Source of the DNA: Eubacteriales bacterium
Lineage (GTDB): Bacteria; Bacillota; Clostridia; Lachnospirales; Lachnospiraceae
Direction of reading: 5' to 3'
DNA: 64,000 bases
Assembly (NCBI GenBank): GCA_030524175.1
Contig: JAUNHC010000017.1
Span: 1-64,000, forward strand
Shown: piece by piece, positions 56,900 to 64,000 of the stretch
Position numbering within the stretch: position 1 is the stretch's first letter
Layout of the letters: each line of letters starts with the position of its first letter
Notes under the pieces: generated by a model
Seen by the model: only the letters and a program-made list of their open reading frames with translations
Told to the model about the DNA's origin: nothing
Database searches by the model: none
Position numbers and translations under genes: made by a program

Positions 56900-58909
56900 A
56901 TGGCATTTAAAGTAGACGGAAATAAACTTATTTATCGCAATGACAGCGAAATACTGCAGATTGAGCCTTGGGGGGCAAACAGCCTGAGAGTCCGGGGGAC
57001 AAAAACAGCAGCAGTGTCACAGGAACTGTGGGCTTTGATGGAGCAGCCATTCTGTGAAGCAAAGATTAAAGTAGAAGGAAAGACAGCCAGTATTACCAAT
57101 GGAAAGCTGACAGCATCATTTAATGAGTTTGGATGGCTGACGTATTACAATCAGAAGGGCGAGATACTGCTGGAGGAAAGATGGAGAGTCAATAACGGCG
57201 GAAAAAAAACAAGTCCTCTTGCAATCTGCGGACGAGAATACAAGCCCTTGATCGGATCCAGTGATTATAAAATCACTCTGCGCTTCGAAGGTCAGGACGG
57301 AGAGAAGATTTTCGGCCTTGGACAGAGGCAGGAAAAGCAGCTGAATATGAAGGGATGCTGTCTGGAACTCGCCCAGAGAAATACCCAGTCCAGTATTCCA
57401 TTTGCCCTGTCAAATAAAGGCTATGGTTTCCTATGGAATAATCCTGCAATTGGGCGTGTGACTTTTGCCAATAATCTGACAGAGTGGACAGCAGAGTGTT
57501 CAGAACATATGGATCTCTGGATCACGGCAGGAGATACGCCGGCAGAGATTGAAGAAGCCTATGCCGATGCTACAGGGAAGGTGCCTATGATGCCGGATTA
57601 TGCCACAGGCTTCTGGCAGTGCAAGCTTAGGTATACCACGCAGGAACAGCTCTTGAACGTAGCCAGAGAATATAAAAAACGGGGAATACCCATTTCTGTG
57701 ATTGTATGTGACTTCTTCCACTGGACCAATCAGGGGGATTGGAAGTTTGACTCTAAATACTGGCCGGACCCACAGGCCATGGTGGATGAACTGAAGAGTA
57801 TGGGAATTGAACTGATGGTTTCCATTTGGCCAACAGTGGATGTGAACAGTGAAAATTATGAGGAGATGAAGGAATTAGGCCTGCTGGTGCGTTCAGAACG
57901 TGCAAATGCAGTACAAATGCAGTTTATGGGAAATGAATATCTGTTTGATGCTTTTAATCCGGAGTCCCGGGAGTTTGTGTGGAATAAGGCAAAGGAAAAT
58001 TATTATAAGTATGGGATCAAGATTTTCTGGCTGGATGAGGCAGAGCCGGATTATATGTTCCATTATGACTATGATAATTTCAGATATTATAAAGGGCCGG
58101 CTGTAAAGGTTTCTAATTTCTATCCGGTGGAGTATGCAAAGACCTTTTATGAAGGGATGGAGAAGGAAGGACAGGAGAATATTCTGAACCTGCTGCGGTG
58201 TGTATGGGCAGGAAGCCAGCGCTATGGGGCATTATTGTGGTCAGGGGATACGCATTCCACCTTTGATTTTCTTAGAAACCAGATGGCAGCAGGATTAAAT
58301 GTGGGACTATCAGGTATCCCGTGGTGGACAACAGATATCGGAGGTTTTACAGGCGGGGACATCCATGATCCAAAATTCCATGAATTATTGATCCGCTGGT
58401 TCCAGTTTGGATTATTCTGTCCGGTCACCAGGCTTCACGGCTTCCGTGATCCCATTGATTTCAGTATCAGCAATGCTGCAAAAATGTGGAACCAGCCATT
58501 CGGAAGCGGCGCAGAGAATGAGATTTACAGCTATGGAGAAGAGATTTATGAGATACTCAAAGGTCTTGTGGATACCCGTGAAACATTACGGCCGTATGTT
58601 AAGGAACAGATGGTAAAAGCCCATGAGAAAGGAACTCCTGTCATCCGTCCTCTGTTTTATGATAATCCTGAGGATGATGCATGCTGGGATATAAATGACG
58701 AGTATATGTTCGGACCGGATATTCTGGTGGCGCCTGTACTCTATGAGGGAATGAGGGAACGCAGTGTATATCTTCCTGCCGGAAGAACATGGAAGGAGGT
58801 GCACACAGGTAAAATATACCAGGGAGGAGTTACTGTAACCTGTGATGCGCCCCTATTTGTAATTCCAGTATTTACCACTAACAATTTAGAATTTACATTT
58901 GTTGATTGA
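56900..58909 (+). CDS. GH31-family alpha-glycosidase (alpha-xylosidase/alpha-glucosidase type)
   Basis: 669 residues from the ATG at 56900; AGGAGG lies six bases upstream, and an adjacent ATG at 56897 is too close to it. The N-terminal beta-sandwich (to ~225) is followed by the barrel. The nucleophile motif is IFWLDEAEPDYM (~380) and the acid/base region WSGDTHSTFDFL (~448). WQCKLRYTTQEQLL and GIPWWTTDIGGFTGG are family features. The WLDEAEP form of the nucleophile motif recalls alpha-xylosidase-like subfamilies more than animal alpha-glucosidases (recollection). It is cytoplasmic. Together with GH127 it probably finishes breakdown of imported plant-derived oligosaccharides. Confidence 0.92.
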   Translation: MAFKVDGNKLIYRNDSEILQIEPWGANSLRVRGTKTAAVSQELWALMEQPFCEAKIKVEGKTASITNGKLTASFNEFGWLTYYNQKGEILLEERWRVNNGGKKTSPLAICGREYKPLIGSSDYKITLRFEGQDGEKIFGLGQRQEKQLNMKGCCLELAQRNTQSSIPFALSNKGYGFLWNNPAIGRVTFANNLTEWTAECSEHMDLWITAGDTPAEIEEAYADATGKVPMMPDYATGFWQCKLRYTTQEQLLNVAREYKKRGIPISVIVCDFFHWTNQGDWKFDSKYWPDPQAMVDELKSMGIELMVSIWPTVDVNSENYEEMKELGLLVRSERANAVQMQFMGNEYLFDAFNPESREFVWNKAKENYYKYGIKIFWLDEAEPDYMFHYDYDNFRYYKGPAVKVSNFYPVEYAKTFYEGMEKEGQENILNLLRCVWAGSQRYGALLWSGDTHSTFDFLRNQMAAGLNVGLSGIPWWTTDIGGFTGGDIHDPKFHELLIRWFQFGLFCPVTRLHGFRDPIDFSISNAAKMWNQPFGSGAENEIYSYGEEIYEILKGLVDTRETLRPYVKEQMVKAHEKGTPVIRPLFYDNPEDDACWDINDEYMFGPDILVAPVLYEGMRERSVYLPAGRTWKEVHTGKIYQGGVTVTCDAPLFVIPVFTTNNLEFTFVD

Positions 58910-58927
58910 GAATAAGTATTATATAAT

Positions 58928-58956
58928 AAAAGTCAGGGCACTCGGCCCTGACTTTT
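58928..58956. terminator. Bidirectional intrinsic terminator between GH31 and the XRE gene
   Basis: AAAAGTCAGGGC and GCCCTGACTTTT form a perfect 12-bp stem with a 5-base loop. The A run on one side and T run on the other serve the two convergent genes. Confidence 0.85.
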
Positions 58957-58996
58957 ATTATATTTGAAACGGGGATGTATTGTCAGTTACATAAGT

Positions 58997-59317
58997 TTAT
59001 TTTTCAATCCACTGGATAAATAAAATAACCTTTTCTAAATCCTCATTATCAAGCTTCTGGAGTTTATCGATCAAGGACATACGGGGAGAATTTTCATTTC
59101 CGCAGCCGGCAAAAAATTCCAGGGGTGTGATTCCGAAATAGATAATGATATTAAAAAGCTCTTTAACTGAAGGCATAGCAGTCCCGCTGGTGATGCTTCT
59201 GATATAGGATCCGCTCTTGCCCAAATCAAGGCTCATTCGATGTTCAGATACATTTTTTCTTAATCTTAATTCCGTGATTCGGTTTCTTAGGAATTCTTCA
59301 TACAGTGGTTCATCCAT
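58997..59317 (-). CDS. XRE-family helix-turn-helix regulator
   Basis: 106 residues with GTCAGGAGGGGTGCC before the ATG at 59317. The HTH is RITELRLRKNVSEHRMSLDL then GKSGSYIRSITSG, with AMPSVKELFNIIIYFGITP and LEFFAG completing the Cro/C1 fold. The C-terminus (LIDKLQKLDNEDLEKVILFI) is helical and probably dimerises. Its target is unknown; it is isolated between convergent and divergent neighbours. Confidence 0.85.
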   Translation of the reverse strand: MDEPLYEEFLRNRITELRLRKNVSEHRMSLDLGKSGSYIRSITSGTAMPSVKELFNIIIYFGITPLEFFAGCGNENSPRMSLIDKLQKLDNEDLEKVILFIQWIEK

Positions 59318-59561
59318 GGCACCCCTCCTGACCTTGTTTACTATTGTAATATTAAATTATGTCAATGATTGGTGATTGCATCATTAATTTTTCCTTCCTT
59401 TATTCTTTAATTGGTAGTATAATTATTAAAGTTAATATGAATTGGTTTTTATACTATGAACTGGTACGAAAGATAAAAAATAAGCGGGGATACGTGAATA
59501 CTAATGAGACGTAACAGCATACCAGATTCTGGGCGGACTTATAAAACAGGGAGTGCATCAC

Positions 59562-61133
59562 GTGAGGGTAAAGGTTAAAGGGACAAATGGCAAGGGAAAT
59601 AAAAATATATTTTTAATAATTTTGACTGCAGCTTTTGTTGTGGTTTTATTCACTTGTTTTCTTTTAGTTTTGGATGCAGCACGCCTCACTCCTTATGGTT
59701 ACCAGGATATTGCTGTAATAATCAGTTTGCTTGTAGCTCTTTTATTTATCTGGCTTGCTATCGTACTTTTTATTATTTATAGCCGTAATAAAAAACAATT
59801 ATCCAAGCTTGCCTATGTAGATCCTATCACCCACGGATACAGCTGTGTCCGTTTTGAGATGGAGGCTGCAGGTCTGATACATTCAGCACCTTCCGGCACA
59901 TACAGCTTTATTACTTTAAATATTGCCAAATTTAAGCTTATTAATGATGCATATGGGATCCATGAGGGCGACAGGACATTAAAATATGTATATGATGTGC
60001 TTTCCCAGCATTTATGCGATGGGGAACTGCTTTGCCGGTCAAGCTCTGATCACTTTGATCTGCTTGTGAAATCAGCTTCCCAGCAGGAACACCGGGAATA
60101 TATTCAGAATATAGTTGAGGTCATCAACAGCTTTAACCAGGGAAGAAAACAAAAATATTATTTGAAGATCACGGCTGGGGTTTATCTTATTAAGGATTCC
60201 TCAATGTCTATTGTACATATCCGGGACAGGGCCAATGTAGCACGGAAAATAAGCAGTTCCTCTATTGGAAACCACTTATATTCCTGCACTTTTTACTCTG
60301 ATTATGAACGTCAGAAGCAGCAGAGAGAAAAGCGTATGGAAAACAGGATGGAGGATGCACTGCGAAATGAAGAGTTTCTCATTTATTTGCAGCCGAAGGT
60401 TTCACTGGCCAATGAACAGATCACGGGGGCAGAGGCTCTTGTAAGATGGATGGATCCGGAGCAGGGGATGCTGCAGCCTATGGACTTTATATCTTTTTTT
60501 GAGGGGAACGGTTTTATTATTCATGTGGATCTGTATGTTTTCCAGGGGGTGTGCAAGCTTATCCGAAAGTGGCTTGATGCCGGGGTTACACCAATTCCCG
60601 TCTCTGTTAATCTGTCCAGACTTCATTTGAATGAAAAAGATTTTCTTGAGCCGTTTATGGAAATCCAGAAAAAATATAAGATACCCCCCAGTCTTATTGA
60701 AGTTGAACTGACGGAGACGCTCTTGTACGAAAATCCGGATGCGGTTATCAGACTGGTTGATGAAATACATAATGCCGGATTCCTTTGTTCACTTGATGAT
60801 TTTGGAAGCGGGTATTCTTCTTTGAATATGCTGAAGGATATTAAAGTGGATATACTAAAGCTGGACAAAGCATTTCTTTGTTCACCCCGGGCAGACAATC
60901 CGCGGGAGCGTGCAATCATCCAGTCTGTGGTGAATTTGGCGAAGAAGCTTAAAATGGAAACCGTTTCAGAAGGCGTGGAGACGGAGGAACAGTTCACATT
61001 TTTAAAGGAAATAAATTGCGATAAAGCACAAGGCTTTGTAATTTCACGTCCGGTGCCTGTAGATGTTTTTGAAAAATTAGCCTTTGGTAAAAATATAGTC
61101 TTGGATGAAAACGTGAAGATTCAGAAGAGCTGA
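59562..61133 (+). CDS. Membrane GGDEF-EAL protein with degenerate GGDEF: probable c-di-GMP phosphodiesterase
   Basis: 523 residues from the GTG at 59562, eight bases after GGGAG; an in-frame GTG at 59553 overlaps that site. Two TM helices (~14-38 and 50-72) enclose a short loop. The GGDEF-like domain (~90-240) has SSSDHFDLL in place of GGDEF, so cyclase activity is not expected. The EAL domain (~265-510) is intact: GAEALVRWMDPEQG, VELTETLLYENPD, SLDDFGSGYSSLNM, DILKLDKAFL, SEGVETEEQ and AQGFVISRPVP. It should hydrolyse c-di-GMP at the membrane. No regulator is adjacent. Confidence 0.92.
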   Translation: MRVKVKGTNGKGNKNIFLIILTAAFVVVLFTCFLLVLDAARLTPYGYQDIAVIISLLVALLFIWLAIVLFIIYSRNKKQLSKLAYVDPITHGYSCVRFEMEAAGLIHSAPSGTYSFITLNIAKFKLINDAYGIHEGDRTLKYVYDVLSQHLCDGELLCRSSSDHFDLLVKSASQQEHREYIQNIVEVINSFNQGRKQKYYLKITAGVYLIKDSSMSIVHIRDRANVARKISSSSIGNHLYSCTFYSDYERQKQQREKRMENRMEDALRNEEFLIYLQPKVSLANEQITGAEALVRWMDPEQGMLQPMDFISFFEGNGFIIHVDLYVFQGVCKLIRKWLDAGVTPIPVSVNLSRLHLNEKDFLEPFMEIQKKYKIPPSLIEVELTETLLYENPDAVIRLVDEIHNAGFLCSLDDFGSGYSSLNMLKDIKVDILKLDKAFLCSPRADNPRERAIIQSVVNLAKKLKMETVSEGVETEEQFTFLKEINCDKAQGFVISRPVPVDVFEKLAFGKNIVLDENVKIQKS

Positions 61134-61229
61134 TAACAAAAATTCTTATACATTCACATATTTCTTTATAAAATCCTTAGAAACAGATGATATCCTGTCC
61201 GGGAAATAAAACGAAAGGACAGTGATATT

Positions 61230-62051
61230 ATGAAAAAAGGATTAAGAGTTCTTGTTATGACTGCTGTTGTTTTTTATATTGGAGTTTTTTTCAGCGGGTG
61301 TACATTGGTGGAGAAAAGAATAGAAGAATATTCAGAGGAAAAGGAAGAGTGCCGATTAAACCCTGATAATGTAACGCAATTCACTTATCAAGAAAAACAA
61401 TATACTATTCTGCAGTCCGCCGCTTCAGAAGATGAGACAGGAAGCTGGGTGGGCTACATCAGAAAGCTGGCAGCAGTTGATGAGAACGGCAATATTCTTG
61501 CACAGCAGGACATGGAAAAGCTTAGTTTCAGCAGTCTGACGGATATAGCAGACACAGAGCCGGAGATGGCGTATCTGATTTCCTTTCTCAATGTATATCT
61601 GAATAAAGATGACAGCGAGAAAGTGGTAGTCGATGTGAATGATGAGAGACACGAAGCAGTTTTAACTGCAAGTATCACAGATAAGGACACCATTTATGAC
61701 TATCGCACTGAAGGGCCAGAACCAGAGGACAGTTTTACTGTTAATCAGGCGAACTGTACACAGTTACTGATGGGTGGCAGAATTTATCAGATTACAGATG
61801 AAATAATAGAATTGGATAAGGTAGGACAATATCTTGATATTATACCGAAGACGATTGTTTTCGATGAAGACACCAAACAGGAAATCCCAGAAGAGCAGCT
61901 CGCACAGATTGACTGGTATGGAGACAGGCAAAGCAGACAGAGACGTGCACAGTGGATATTCGGGCAAATATGTGAGATTAAAAACACGGAAATTTCAGAA
62001 GCCGTGGCTGTTGAAATTAATTATGAATATCATATTGCTGCGGCGGAATGA
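61230..62051 (+). CDS. Lipoprotein, possibly NisI/SpaI-like lantibiotic immunity family
   Basis: 273 residues; ACGAAAGGACAGTGATATT precedes the ATG. The signal peptide ends in a lipobox, FFSGC (Cys at ~24). Two similar halves appear: TQFTYQEKQYTIL with KLAAVDENGNILAQQDM, and TQLLMGGRIYQITDEII with KTIVFDEDTKQEIPEEQ. The second half ends with IDWYGDRQ and RAQWIFGQICEIKNTEI. This two-unit arrangement and the DWYG-WxFG segment recall NisI/SpaI immunity lipoproteins. No lantibiotic biosynthesis genes are in the window, so a different envelope role remains possible. Confidence 0.6.
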   Translation: MKKGLRVLVMTAVVFYIGVFFSGCTLVEKRIEEYSEEKEECRLNPDNVTQFTYQEKQYTILQSAASEDETGSWVGYIRKLAAVDENGNILAQQDMEKLSFSSLTDIADTEPEMAYLISFLNVYLNKDDSEKVVVDVNDERHEAVLTASITDKDTIYDYRTEGPEPEDSFTVNQANCTQLLMGGRIYQITDEIIELDKVGQYLDIIPKTIVFDEDTKQEIPEEQLAQIDWYGDRQSRQRRAQWIFGQICEIKNTEISEAVAVEINYEYHIAAAE

Positions 62052-62068
62052 TCTGCCGATACACATTT

Positions 62069-62095
62069 CCCAGGGGTAAAACCTCTGGGATTTTT
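62069..62095 (+). terminator. Intrinsic terminator after the lipoprotein gene
   Basis: CCCAGGGGT and ACCTCTGGG pair (9 bp with one wobble) across AAA and are followed by ATTTTT. Confidence 0.8.
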
Positions 62096-62235
62096 ATATT
62101 TATAATGGCTTCCCGGTGAAGTGATATTGACTTATATGTGCTTATAGTGTATAGTGTGTATTATATAACAGCACAATGAAGCGGAGCTTAAAAATCCATT
62201 AAAGGATTCGATAGTAGAAAGAGGTGATATTACTT

Positions 62236-62610
62236 GTGAAAATACTAATTTCCAATACTTCTGAGAGTCCCCTTTACCAGCAGATCAAGGATCAGATAAA
62301 AGACGCAGTTCTAAAGGGAGAGTTAAAAGAAGGAGATGCGATGCCGTCTATACGGGCATTTGCTAATGATTTAAGGGTAAGTGTATTGACTATAAGACGA
62401 GTTTATGAAGAGTTGGAGAAAGAAGGGTTTGTAACAAGCCAGGTGGGGATCGGGACATTTGTATCTGCCGGAAATATTGAATTACTCCGTGACACCAAGA
62501 GGAGGCTGGTGGAACAGAAAATGGCAGATATGATACAGACAGCGAAAGCCTTGGACATCACAAGAGACGAGCTAAATGCAATGATGGATATTCTCTATGA
62601 GGAGGACTGA
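62236..62610 (+). CDS. GntR-family (YtrA-type) transcriptional regulator
   Basis: 124 residues from the GTG at 62236; AGAGGTGAT lies about 10 bases upstream, and a second GTG at 62224 overlaps it. The short winged helix reads PLYQQIKDQIKDAVLKGELK, then AMPSIRAFANDLRVSVLTI and VGIGTFVSA. The C-terminus is a single helical segment of about 50 residues, as in the YtrA subfamily. YtrA-type regulators normally control the ABC exporter encoded next, and here the ATPase starts 1 base after the stop. Confidence 0.92.
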   Translation: MKILISNTSESPLYQQIKDQIKDAVLKGELKEGDAMPSIRAFANDLRVSVLTIRRVYEELEKEGFVTSQVGIGTFVSAGNIELLRDTKRRLVEQKMADMIQTAKALDITRDELNAMMDILYEED

Positions 62611-62611
62611 C

Positions 62612-63472
62612 ATGAATAATATTATAGAAGTAACAGGTTTGAATAAACGATATAAGAAATTTTCCCTTGAGAATGTGTCATTTTCAGTTCCGGAGGGATC
62701 TATTGCAGGATTTATCGGAATAAACGGAGCCGGAAAAACAACCACTATTAAGACACTTTTAGGCCTGGCAGAGAAAGCATCTGGCAGTATCAGGATTTTT
62801 GGCATGGACATGGACAGAAATGAAAAGGAGATTAAAGAAAGAATAGGAGTTGTTCTGGATGAAGGTGTTTTTTATGATGAATTGACATTGAACGAAATGA
62901 AAAGTATTATAGCCCCTGCATATAAGCAGTGGTGTGAGGCTGATTTTAAAGCATATCTGGAGAAGTTTTCCCTTGATCCCAAGCAGACCATCAAGACACT
63001 GTCGAAAGGGATGAAGGTGAAATTTGCTTTGGCATTGGCCCTGTCCCATAAGGCAGAGCTGCTGATCATGGATGAGCCAACCAGTGGTCTTGACCCTCTG
63101 ATACGAAGTCAGTTTTTAACAGTTATGTCAGAATACATGGAGAAGGAGGGAAAGGGAGTTCTCTTTTCCACCCACATTACCTCAGATCTTGATAAAATTG
63201 CAGATATGCTTATTATGATCGACAAAGGAAGGATCATTCTCCAGGAAGACAGGGATATTCTGTTAGATGAATACAGGCTGGTTAAAGGGAATCCCAAGGC
63301 GTTAAATGGGGAAACCCGGAAACTATTTTTGAATATTACGGAAACCGCCTTTGTTTTCACTGGAATAACAAAGAAGCTAGATGAAGTTCGCAGGTTTATT
63401 CCGGATATCATAGTGGAACGCGCGTCGATTGAGGATATAATGTTGGGAAATATAGAGGGAGGGAAAAAATAA
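62612..63472 (+). CDS. ABC exporter ATPase of a YtrA-type operon
   Basis: 286 residues from the ATG at 62612 (MNNIIEVTGLNKRYKK), with TGAGGAGGACTGAC upstream. Walker A GINGAGKTTTIK (~38), the Q-loop region GVVLDEGVFYDEL, signature LSKGMKVKFALALAL (LSKG variant, ~131) and Walker B LLIMDEPTSGLDPLI (~152) are visible. The C-terminal ~70 residues are regulatory. The TAATG stop/start links it to the permease. Confidence 0.92.
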   Translation: MNNIIEVTGLNKRYKKFSLENVSFSVPEGSIAGFIGINGAGKTTTIKTLLGLAEKASGSIRIFGMDMDRNEKEIKERIGVVLDEGVFYDELTLNEMKSIIAPAYKQWCEADFKAYLEKFSLDPKQTIKTLSKGMKVKFALALALSHKAELLIMDEPTSGLDPLIRSQFLTVMSEYMEKEGKGVLFSTHITSDLDKIADMLIMIDKGRIILQEDRDILLDEYRLVKGNPKALNGETRKLFLNITETAFVFTGITKKLDEVRRFIPDIIVERASIEDIMLGNIEGGKK

Positions 63473-64000
63473 TGCTCATTTATTTGATAAAAAAAGACTT
63501 TTTAATCGTGAAAAAATATGTTTTCCTGATGGCAGCAGTGGCCATAGCCATGCCCTTCTATTTACTGTGGCAGGTACCGCAATATGCAGGGAAGCTGGGG
63601 TTTATTTTTGTCATAGTTTTCGCTGTTTTGATACTCCTGCAGTATGTATCAGTAAAGGAAAGCCAGTATCCCAAGGCTGCGGCCCTTATTTGCTCTGCAC
63701 CGTATCCAAGAAAATGGTTTGCATTATCTAAATATGGGTTCTGTCTTATTGTCTATGCGGGCTGCTGTTTGATATACTGGCTTGAGTCTCTGGTTGTTCC
63801 CGGGCTGGATGGCTTTGGTATTGAGGTGTGTATTGGAATGTTTTTTGCATTTTCGGTGTTTCTGGGGATTTATCTCCCAGCTCAATACAAACTGGGATTT
63901 GAAAAGACAAAGTTCATATTTATAATAGTTATCATGAGTTTTCCTTTTATCATTTCATTGCTGATAAAAATGAATATAAAAATAAATATCAGCTTTCTAA
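63472..64000 (+). CDS. ABC-2 type exporter permease (3' end outside window)
   Basis: About 176 codons are visible, with the ATG overlapping the ATPase stop (TAATG). The protein begins MLIYLIKKDFLIVKKYV, typical of ABC-2 permeases paired with GntR-YtrA regulators. TM helices occur at ~18-34, 42-60, 90-106, 118-138 and 145-160. A cytoplasmic block ESQYPKAAALICSAPYPRKW lies between helices two and three, as in the family. With the preceding genes it should form an envelope-stress or peptide exporter. Confidence 0.85.
   Translation, partial: MLIYLIKKDFLIVKKYVFLMAAVAIAMPFYLLWQVPQYAGKLGFIFVIVFAVLILLQYVSVKESQYPKAAALICSAPYPRKWFALSKYGFCLIVYAGCCLIYWLESLVVPGLDGFGIEVCIGMFFAFSVFLGIYLPAQYKLGFEKTKFIFIIVIMSFPFIISLLIKMNIKINISFL

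Noticed and set aside
1..64000. CRISPR arrays, rRNA genes, insertion-sequence transposases, prophage structural genes
   Set aside because: No regularly spaced repeats, rRNA-like blocks, transposase motifs or phage morphogenesis genes were seen.

Overview
The window reads as a chromosomal segment of an anaerobic gut Firmicute, most likely a Lachnospiraceae-type Clostridium (Blautia/Enterocloster-like). This is inferred from moderate G+C, AGGAGG ribosome sites, YesM/YesN two-component systems, many ribose-type sugar ABC transporters, GH127/GH31 glycosidases and a Gram-positive type IV secretion module. No rRNA gene, complete tRNA or CRISPR array was found.

1-21,101: right-hand part of an integrative conjugative element (ICE). 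The minus strand carries, in transcription order from the right: a winged-helix protein (20816), an ArpU-like protein, two small accessory proteins, a second winged-helix protein, the VirD4 coupling protein, an S1-domain protein, then (after a plus-strand cargo island) a VirB2-like protein, a VirB6-like protein, two membrane proteins (one a muramidase/C39-peptidase cell-wall enzyme), a PrgI-VirB4 fusion ATPase and a surface adhesin cut by the window start. The cargo island (9.1-12.9 kb) has small membrane proteins, a quinone reductase, a GNAT acetyltransferase and two genes interrupted by in-frame TAG codons. A type I holin-like toxin and its antisense RNA lie at 13.0-13.3 kb. The element ends at about 21,058-21,101 in the 3' part of a tRNA-Cys gene. 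The integrase, relaxase and intact tRNA-Cys should lie left of base 1.

21,100-35,270: chromosomal metabolic locus. A metallo-beta-lactamase (MBL) fold hydrolase and a LysR regulator precede a long plus-strand run: UbiD decarboxylase, UbiX flavin prenyltransferase, LpdD-like chaperone, YesN/YesM regulators, a tandem ABC ATPase-like protein that has lost its nucleotide-binding motifs, a complete ribose-type ABC importer, an HSL-type esterase and a second MBL hydrolase. The arrangement suggests sensing, uptake, hydrolysis and non-oxidative decarboxylation of an aromatic acid conjugate (inference).

35,400-47,250: export and stress modules. A TetR regulator with repeated operator-like sites controls a DrrAB-type exporter. 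Two OmpR-type two-component systems follow. The first precedes a secreted protein of unknown function; the second precedes an FtsX/MacB-type ABC transporter. Direct-repeat boxes lie upstream of both likely targets.

47,250-48,570: a strong promoter, an aromatic-rich leader peptide and a terminator precede a DRE-TIM aldolase-like gene, an arrangement typical of attenuation. A 108-bp piece of this leader is repeated at 22,123.

48,590-58,960: a carbohydrate locus. A divergent sugar ABC ATPase and a DeoR regulator (minus) face an ABC ATPase, permease and binding protein, then GH127 and GH31 glycosidases (plus).

58,990-64,000: an XRE regulator, a GGDEF-EAL protein whose GGDEF motif is degenerate, a NisI/SpaI-like lipoprotein, and a YtrA-type GntR regulator with an ABC exporter cut by the window end.
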